A DNA stretch of 64,000 nt, from the NCBI GenBank assembly GCA_022009975.1, contig CP091733.1:1381001-1445000 (forward strand). The letters are read 5' to 3'. A program made the position numbers and the translations under genes. The notes below the pieces were generated by a model. That model saw only the letters and a program-made list of their open reading frames with translations, did not search any database and was not told the DNA's origin. The stretch comes from Phocaeicola vulgatus. Its GTDB lineage: Bacteria; Bacteroidota; Bacteroidia; Bacteroidales; Tannerellaceae. Below are positions 58,745 to 64,000 of the stretch, one piece after another (position 1 is the first letter of the stretch; each line of letters starts with the position of its first letter).

Positions 58745-58755
58745 TTATCCAATCA

Positions 58756-61578
58756 ATGAACAACAAATATCAATCTTTCCTAAAAGAGATTCGCTCCTTC
58801 ATTCCAGAAGAGCGGATTTACACAGACGAAGTAAGGCGTTTGGCATGGGGAACTGACGCCGGCTTTTATCGTCTCGTCCCGGAAATCGTCATTCGGTCTG
58901 ACACAGAGAATGAGATTTCCAGAATACTCACTTTGGCAAAATCCTCACATCTCCCCGTCACTTTCAGAGCTGCAGGAACCAGCCTTTCCGGACAAGCCAT
59001 CAGCAATTCTATTTTAATTGTGGCAGGAAAGCATTGGGAGAATTATGAAATATTGGACAATGGCAAGAAGATTCGTCTGCAACCGGGCATTATCGGGCAG
59101 CGTGTCAATGAATTGCTAAAGCCTTTCGGAAGGAAGTTCGCACCAGACCCGGCTTCCATCAAGAGTGCGATGGTCGGTGGAATCGTCATGAACAATGCTT
59201 CCGGCATGAATTGCGGCACTCATGCCAACAGCGACAAGATGTTGCTGTCTGCTAAAATCATTTTGGCCGACGGAACAGTTTTGGATACAGGAGACGAGGA
59301 AAGCAAGAAGAGGTTCGCCAAAGAGAAACCCGAATTCATAAAGCGAATCAAAGATTTGCGCGACCAAGTCCGTGGGAATGAAAAGCTCTGCGAGCGCATT
59401 CTTTATAAATATGCCATTAAGAATGTCACCGGACTGAATATCCTCCCCTTTGTCCGCTTTGAAGATCCGTTTGACATCATCACACATCTGATAGTCGGTT
59501 CGGAAGGGACTCTTGCATTCCTGGCTGAAGTCACGATGAACACAGAATATGATTTCCCGCACAAAGCGAGCGCCATGCTCTATTTCAGAGAAATCAAAGA
59601 GGCTTGCCATGCAGTGGTGGCAATGAAAAAGTTGGTGAATGCCAGAGGAGAATGGATTGTCAAAGGGGCAGAACTGCTTGACAAGAAATCATTGGCTTCC
59701 GTCAATGACAAAACTGGCGAAAACTTGACGGCAATCCTGACTGAAACAAAAGCCTCTTCTCCGGAGGAATTGCGATGGAATATCCAGCAAATCGAGAATT
59801 GTTTGCAGGGGTTCGAGACCTTCCAACCCGTCCATTTTACTGATAAACAGGAAGAATATTCCAAATACTGGGCTATCCGCTCCGGCATTTTCCCTTCAGT
59901 CGGAGGAACTCGCAAATTGGGAACTACTTGCCTGATTGAAGATGTCGCATTCCATATCGAGGATCTCCCGGAAGCGACTGCGGATTTGCAAGCATTGATT
60001 GCCAGACATGGCTATGAAGACGCTTGTATTTATGGACATGCCTTGGAGGGAAATTATCATTTCATCATCAACCAGTCATTTAATAGTGCGGAAGAAATCC
60101 ACCGCTATGAAAGATTGATGAATGATGTCAAAGCTTTGGTCGTGGATAAATATGACGGATCATTGAAAGCTGAACACGGCACAGGCAGGAACATGGCTCC
60201 TTTTGTCCGTTATGAATGGGGAGATGAGGCCTTCGCCATCATGAAAGCCGTGAAGGATTTGTTTGACCCGGAATGCCTGTTGAATCCAGGAGTCATATTC
60301 AATGATGACCCGGAATGCCATATCAAGAACTTCAAGCCGCTTCCTCTGACTCATCCGTTAGTGGACCGCTGCATTGAGTGCGGATTTTGTGAAGTCAACT
60401 GCCTCACTTGCGGATTCGCCTTGTCCAGCCGCCAGCGAATCATCATCCAGCGGGAAATTGCAAGGCTTAAGCAGACGGGCGAAGATGATGTGCGGTTGAA
60501 GCAGTTGGAAAAAGGTTATCAATATTGGGGCAACGAGACTTGTGCAGGAGACGGATTATGCTCCACTTCCTGTCCGATGCGCATCAACACCGGAGAACTG
60601 ACTCACGTCATCCGGCAGTTGGCTTTGCCGAAAGGAAGTTTGGGTTATAAGGTTGGCGATTTCGCTGCCAACCATTTTGCCGGAATCAAGAATGGTTTGC
60701 GTCCAGTCTTGACTCTTGCCGACACTGCCCATGCCCTTTTAGGGACAAAAGCGATGAGTGCAATCACCGGTGAAATGCACTCGCTGCTGCACATTCCTTT
60801 ATGGACTCCCGCCATGCCAAAAGCTTTCCATATCCATAAAAAGCTGGAAGAAGCACAGCCGAAAGCAAAGGACAAAGTGGTCTATTTCCCAAGTTGCATC
60901 AACCAGACAATGGGACTGCCGCGCAAATCTCCTGAAGAGATGGCTTTGGTCAACAAGATGGTTTCTCTCCTGAACAAAGCTGGATATGAAATCATCTTCC
61001 CTAAAGAGATGGAGAAACTATGTTGCGGGACGATTTGGGAAAGCAAAGGAATGATGGATATTGCAAACCGCAAATCGAAAGAGTTGGAAGATGCCCTATG
61101 GAAAGCCAGCGAGAAGGGGAAATATCCGGTTTTGTGCGACCAAAGCCCTTGCTTGCACCGCATGAGGGAAACCATCCAGAAGATGCGCTTATATGAACCC
61201 GCTGAATTTATCTATTTGTTCTTGCGGGATAGACTGGAGTTCACGCCGATTGACGAACCAATAGCAATCCATATCACTTGCTCGATGCGGAGAATGGGAT
61301 TGGCGGACAGAATCATCCAAGTTGCCCAACTTTGCGCCAAGGATGTTTTCGTGCCGGAAGAGATCGGATGTTGCGGATTTGCGGGTGACCGCGGTTTCAC
61401 GCATCCGGAAGTGAATGCTTATGCACTCCGCAAATTGCGTCCCCAATTGGAAAAGAAGGGCATCCGCATAGGTTATTCCAATAGCCGCACTTGTGAAATC
61501 GGGTTGACGACTAATTCAGGAATCCCGTATGAATCCATCGTCTATTTGGTGGATCAATGCACCCGGACCAAGGAATAA
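58756..61578 (+). CDS. FAD-linked oxidase / Fe-S / CCG-domain dehydrogenase (D-lactate or glycolate type)
   Basis: Intact 940-residue fusion. Residues about 20-500: PCMH/VAO FAD-binding dehydrogenase (VTFRAAGTSLSGQAISNSIL, FAPDPASIKSAMVGGIVMNN, LKAEHGTGRNMAPFVRYEWG). Residues about 535-620: two ferredoxin-like clusters, CIECGFCEVNC and CAGDGLCSTSCP. The C-terminal part has two CCG domains (KLCCGTIWESKG and EIGCCGFAGDRGF) as in GlcF/LldE. It thus joins GlcD-like and GlcF-like subunits in one chain and should oxidise a 2-hydroxy acid such as D-lactate, giving electrons to quinone. The substrate is not certain. It begins 11 bp after the gutted Cof gene. Confidence 0.93.
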   Translation: MNNKYQSFLKEIRSFIPEERIYTDEVRRLAWGTDAGFYRLVPEIVIRSDTENEISRILTLAKSSHLPVTFRAAGTSLSGQAISNSILIVAGKHWENYEILDNGKKIRLQPGIIGQRVNELLKPFGRKFAPDPASIKSAMVGGIVMNNASGMNCGTHANSDKMLLSAKIILADGTVLDTGDEESKKRFAKEKPEFIKRIKDLRDQVRGNEKLCERILYKYAIKNVTGLNILPFVRFEDPFDIITHLIVGSEGTLAFLAEVTMNTEYDFPHKASAMLYFREIKEACHAVVAMKKLVNARGEWIVKGAELLDKKSLASVNDKTGENLTAILTETKASSPEELRWNIQQIENCLQGFETFQPVHFTDKQEEYSKYWAIRSGIFPSVGGTRKLGTTCLIEDVAFHIEDLPEATADLQALIARHGYEDACIYGHALEGNYHFIINQSFNSAEEIHRYERLMNDVKALVVDKYDGSLKAEHGTGRNMAPFVRYEWGDEAFAIMKAVKDLFDPECLLNPGVIFNDDPECHIKNFKPLPLTHPLVDRCIECGFCEVNCLTCGFALSSRQRIIIQREIARLKQTGEDDVRLKQLEKGYQYWGNETCAGDGLCSTSCPMRINTGELTHVIRQLALPKGSLGYKVGDFAANHFAGIKNGLRPVLTLADTAHALLGTKAMSAITGEMHSLLHIPLWTPAMPKAFHIHKKLEEAQPKAKDKVVYFPSCINQTMGLPRKSPEEMALVNKMVSLLNKAGYEIIFPKEMEKLCCGTIWESKGMMDIANRKSKELEDALWKASEKGKYPVLCDQSPCLHRMRETIQKMRLYEPAEFIYLFLRDRLEFTPIDEPIAIHITCSMRRMGLADRIIQVAQLCAKDVFVPEEIGCCGFAGDRGFTHPEVNAYALRKLRPQLEKKGIRIGYSNSRTCEIGLTTNSGIPYESIVYLVDQCTRTKE

Positions 61579-61602
61579 AGGTCACTGATAACTGACGAAG
61601 GC

Positions 61603-61770
61603 AAAAAGGCGGTGTGTCATAATTGCCAACTGCTGCGTTACTTTCGGAATTCGACCTCGGTCATTTACATTAGTAAATTCCTGTCGGTCTCATCCTCAGT
61701 GCCTTGCATTTTGCTAATTCTGACACACCTTAAAGGGGCTGCATCAAAACTTTCGTTTTGACACAGCTCC
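61603..61770. repeat. Composite hairpin repeat between convergent genes
   Basis: Outer arms AAGGCGGTGTGTCA (61606-61619) and TGACACACCTT (61721-61731) enclose about 100 nt that contain a nested hairpin, with TTTAC/GTAAA and CGACC/GGTC pairs around 61650-61690. Directly after comes a second hairpin, TCAAAAC-TTTC-GTTTTGA with GGGGCTG/CAGCTCC flanks (61735-61770). The 41.3 kb copy has both end parts but lacks the 100-nt insert. Likely a bidirectional terminator derived from a dispersed repeat. Confidence 0.8.
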
Positions 61771-61794
61771 TTAACTATTCACATTGTCTTGTAA

Positions 61795-63141
61795 TTATAA
61801 GAAGTACAATTCTTTCCCTTGGACGCCTTCCTGAATCTTTCCTTGCTGATAAACGATTTCCCCGTTCACAAAGGTCGTGTCTACGGCATGATGGAAAGTT
61901 TCCCCTTCAAATGGCGACCAGCCGCATTTAGACAGGATATTCTCCTTGCTGACGGTCCAACTCTTTTGCGGGTCAACAAGGACTAAATCGGCATAATATC
62001 CCGGGCGGATATAACCTCGGCGGTTCACACGATACAAATCCGCAGGAGTGTGCGCCATCTTCTCCACTACTTTCTCATAGGAGAAAATGCCCTGTTTCGC
62101 CATTTCAAGCATCAACACCAAAGAGTGCTGAACCAAAGGTCCGCCTGAAGCCGCCTTGAGACAAGATCCCTGCTTTTCAGACAACAGATGCGGGGCATGG
62201 TCTGTCGCAACAATATCAATCTTATTCGAATTGACTGCCTCGCGCAATGCTTCACGGTCGGCAAATGTCTTGATGGAAGGATTCCATTTGATTAAATTGC
62301 CAAAGCGTGCATAATCGCCATCTTGGAACCACAGATGATGCACACAGACCTCTCCCGTGATTCTCTTTTGCGTCACAGGAAGGGCATTATCCAACAAAGT
62401 CGTCTCTTTGGCAGTGGAGAGATGAAGGATATGCAAGCGAGCACCCAAACGAGTGGCAAGTTCCACTGCTTCGGAAGATGAAGCATAACAAGCCTCCTCA
62501 CTTCTTATCTTACTGTGGAAAGAGATGTCCAAATCCTCGCCATAAAGCTGGGTGAAATGTGCTATGTTCCGCTTGATAATCTCCTCTTTTTCCGCATGAA
62601 TGGCAATTAGCATATCACTTTCACCGAAGATGCGTTCCAATGCCTCTTTCTTATCCACCAACATATTTCCAGTAGAAGATCCCAAGAACAATTTCAATCC
62701 GGGCACACGGTGTTTGTCAAGTTTCCGTATTTCCTCCATGTTGTCATTCGTCCCTCCGAAGAAGAATGAATAATTGGCAACAGAGGTCTGTGCAGCCCGC
62801 TCAAATTTCCACTCCAAGTTTTCCATCGTTGTCGTTTGGGGCTTGGTGTTGGGCATATCCATAAACGAAGTAACGCCTCCGGCAACAGCGGCACGGCTCT
62901 CACTATAAATATCCGCTTTGTATGTCAGTCCCGGCTCACGGAAATGAACTTGGTCATCAATGCAACCCGGCAACAGCCATTTCCCTGCGGCATCAATAAC
63001 TTCGGCACTTCCGTCTTGGATATCATGATCCGCTTCGCCTTCACACACGGCTGTTATCTTATCTCCTTCAATCATTACAGAGCCGGCAAAAGAACGTCCC
63101 TCGTTAATGATATGAGCATTTTTAATCCATTTCTTATTCAT
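61795..63141 (-). CDS. pyrC: Dihydroorotase
   Basis: Intact amidohydrolase, 448 residues from ATG 63141 (MNKKWIKNAHIINEGRSFAG). The longer frame from 63168 would start at the promoter, so 63141 is preferred. Metal-site motifs DDQVHFREPGLTYKADI and late VATDHAPHLLSEKQG are present, along with the substrate segment GGVTSFMDMPNTKP. It closes carbamoyl-aspartate to dihydroorotate in pyrimidine synthesis. The sequence belongs to the long, allantoinase-like class I dihydroorotases, so another cyclic amidase role is a minor alternative. No other pyr gene is in the window. Confidence 0.9.
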   Translation of the reverse strand: MNKKWIKNAHIINEGRSFAGSVMIEGDKITAVCEGEADHDIQDGSAEVIDAAGKWLLPGCIDDQVHFREPGLTYKADIYSESRAAVAGGVTSFMDMPNTKPQTTTMENLEWKFERAAQTSVANYSFFFGGTNDNMEEIRKLDKHRVPGLKLFLGSSTGNMLVDKKEALERIFGESDMLIAIHAEKEEIIKRNIAHFTQLYGEDLDISFHSKIRSEEACYASSSEAVELATRLGARLHILHLSTAKETTLLDNALPVTQKRITGEVCVHHLWFQDGDYARFGNLIKWNPSIKTFADREALREAVNSNKIDIVATDHAPHLLSEKQGSCLKAASGGPLVQHSLVLMLEMAKQGIFSYEKVVEKMAHTPADLYRVNRRGYIRPGYYADLVLVDPQKSWTVSKENILSKCGWSPFEGETFHHAVDTTFVNGEIVYQQGKIQEGVQGKELYFL

Positions 63142-63169
63142 TGCATTCTTGTATTTGTCATCAACCAAA

Positions 63170-63177
63170 CAAATATA
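63170..63177 (-). promoter_or_regulatory. -7 promoter element of pyrC
   Basis: TATATTTG on the minus strand fits TAnnTTTG, 28 bp before the chosen ATG at 63141. No PyrR-type leader is evident. Confidence 0.5.
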
Positions 63178-63252
63178 GGCAAAATCATTTTGTTAAATGA
63201 AAAAATCTCACGAATATTGCATAGAAAGTAGATACAAACAAAAAAATATACT

Positions 63253-63885
63253 ATGAGTACAAATAACACGACAACCGATAAAGAGGAGTTCAAAGAGCTC
63301 TTGCGCTCGACCGGACGCGAGGGCGTTGAGGATGTAATAGAATATTTGGAGACAGAAGGCTTCTTCACGGCTCCTGCCTCTTCCACCAAGCATTTGTGCA
63401 CCGAAGGAGGATTGGTAAAACACTCTCTAAACACTTGCAAAGCAGCACTTGTCATTTGGGAAAACATGGCAAAGCTCTCTCCTTCCCTTCAACAAGAAGT
63501 CAGCCGGGAAAGTGTCATCATCGCAAGTCTCCTGCACGATGTATGCAAAACAGACATTTATAATCGCTCCGTGAGGAAGAAGAAAGTATTGGGAGGCTGG
63601 GAAGATGTGGAAGGATATAAAGTTTCCTACAAAAATTTCCCGATGGGTCATGGTGAGAAATCGGTCGTACTTTTGCTGTGTGCCGGACTCAGCATGTATG
63701 ACGACGAGATGCTTGCCATCCGCTGGCACATGGGAGCTTGGGGCATCAACCTGAACAGTTATGAAGACATGAAGAGTTATGACGCTGCCAATAAAAAATA
63801 TCCGTTGGTCAGCATCGTCCAGTGCGCAGACTCATTGGCTGCCAACTTAATAGAAACGACAGCGGAGGATTTGGAGGACTTATAA
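63253..63885 (+). CDS. HD-domain phosphohydrolase
   Basis: Intact 210-residue protein. The metal-site residues of an HD domain are seen as EGGLVKHSLNTCKAAL (first His), ASLLHDVCKTDIY (His-Asp, about residue 96), GHGEKSVVLL and VQCADSLAANL. Related proteins act on nucleotides or RNA ends, but the substrate here is unknown. It is divergent from pyrC and followed 27 bp later by an SDR gene, so the two may share a transcript. Confidence 0.88.
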   Translation: MSTNNTTTDKEEFKELLRSTGREGVEDVIEYLETEGFFTAPASSTKHLCTEGGLVKHSLNTCKAALVIWENMAKLSPSLQQEVSRESVIIASLLHDVCKTDIYNRSVRKKKVLGGWEDVEGYKVSYKNFPMGHGEKSVVLLLCAGLSMYDDEMLAIRWHMGAWGINLNSYEDMKSYDAANKKYPLVSIVQCADSLAANLIETTAEDLEDL

Positions 63886-63912
63886 CAAATAATAAAATAA
63901 CAATCATTTATA

Positions 63913-64000
63913 ATGAAAAGAATTGCATTGATCACTGGTGCGACAAGCGGCATCGGAGCAGCTTGCGCCCGCAAATTTGCAGAAGGAGGCTATCATCTTA
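63913..64000 (+). CDS. Short-chain dehydrogenase/reductase, N-terminal part
   Basis: The frame opens at ATG 63913 and runs off the right edge. MKRIALITGATSGIGAACAR shows the SDR nucleotide-binding TGxxxGIG motif at the very start of a Rossmann fold. Only 29 codons are visible, so the substrate and subfamily cannot be judged. Confidence 0.85.
   Translation, partial: MKRIALITGATSGIGAACARKFAEGGYHL

Noticed and set aside
1..64000. tRNA, rRNA, insertion sequences, prophage genes or attachment sites
   Set aside because: I looked for cloverleaf ends, rRNA-like segments, transposase motifs and integrase genes and found none that I could support.

Overview
The window looks like a chromosomal segment of an anaerobic member of the Bacteroidales. 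Parabacteroides or a close relative is my best guess, but this is an inference and not proven. The evidence is: promoters of the Bacteroidetes type (TAnnTTTG at -7, occasionally with a TTTG/TTG element 19-20 bp upstream); FadL, Porin_10 and patatin/surface-antigen outer-membrane proteins; fused FeoA-FeoB; HU/SPOR proteins of the CCDC81-like type; and glycoside hydrolases of families 20, 76, 78, 84 and 92. No tRNA, rRNA, CRISPR array, insertion sequence or prophage was recognised.

Layout. 0-5 kb: the end of a sigma-54 response regulator, a porin, a solute-binding protein and a DEAD-box helicase. 5-13 kb: an acyl-CoA ligase, a rhamnose block (rhaB, rhaA, GH78 rhamnosidase) and a FadL protein. 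13-19 kb: lon and a tRNA methyltransferase (divergent), then feoAB with a small Cys-rich partner. 19.5-24.2 kb: thiamine operon thiS-thiG-thiC-thiH-thiF on the minus strand behind a TPP riboswitch. 24-33 kb: patatin-type outer-membrane phospholipase, GH92 mannosidase, GH20 hexosaminidase, MATE pump, HAD phosphatase. 33.3-37.5 kb: polyamine ABC transporter potA-potB-potC-potD. 37.6-41.3 kb: GH76 mannanase, then an AT-rich, repeat-rich, gene-poor stretch with a truncated HU-like gene, an unknown gene and a GNAT/YoaP protein. 41.4-45.4 kb: a biotin-dependent acyl-CoA carboxylase operon behind a cobalamin riboswitch. 45.6-50 kb: cobamide lower-ligand and loop assembly genes cbiB, an S4 RNA-binding gene, cobU, cobT, cobS, cobC. 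50-64 kb: HU/SPOR protein, PIF1-like helicase with TPRs, small helicase-associated protein, Cof phosphatase, GH84, UPF1-like helicase, a gutted Cof phosphatase, a 940-residue FAD/Fe-S dehydrogenase, dihydroorotase, HD hydrolase and the start of an SDR.

The dominant oddity is that 18 otherwise good genes contain 22 frameshifts, most of them a homopolymer run that is one base short. Because this hits essential-type genes such as thiC, feoB, rhaA and cobU alike, uncorrected sequencing error is the simplest reading. I therefore give the full repaired gene span for these and name each break in the evidence. Two further lesions are different in kind and may be real: potA lacks about 85 residues in frame, including the ABC signature and Walker B, and a Cof phosphatase at 58.5 kb keeps only its two ends.

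Other points of interest are the cobalamin riboswitch placed in front of the carboxylase operon, a Cys-rich CWC-type zinc-finger-like extension on its biotin carboxylase, a palindromic operator candidate on the feoAB promoter, and two dispersed intergenic repeat families (a poly-A/T rich inverted repeat at 19.2 and 39.2 kb, and GGCGGTGTGTC hairpins at five or more convergent gene ends).
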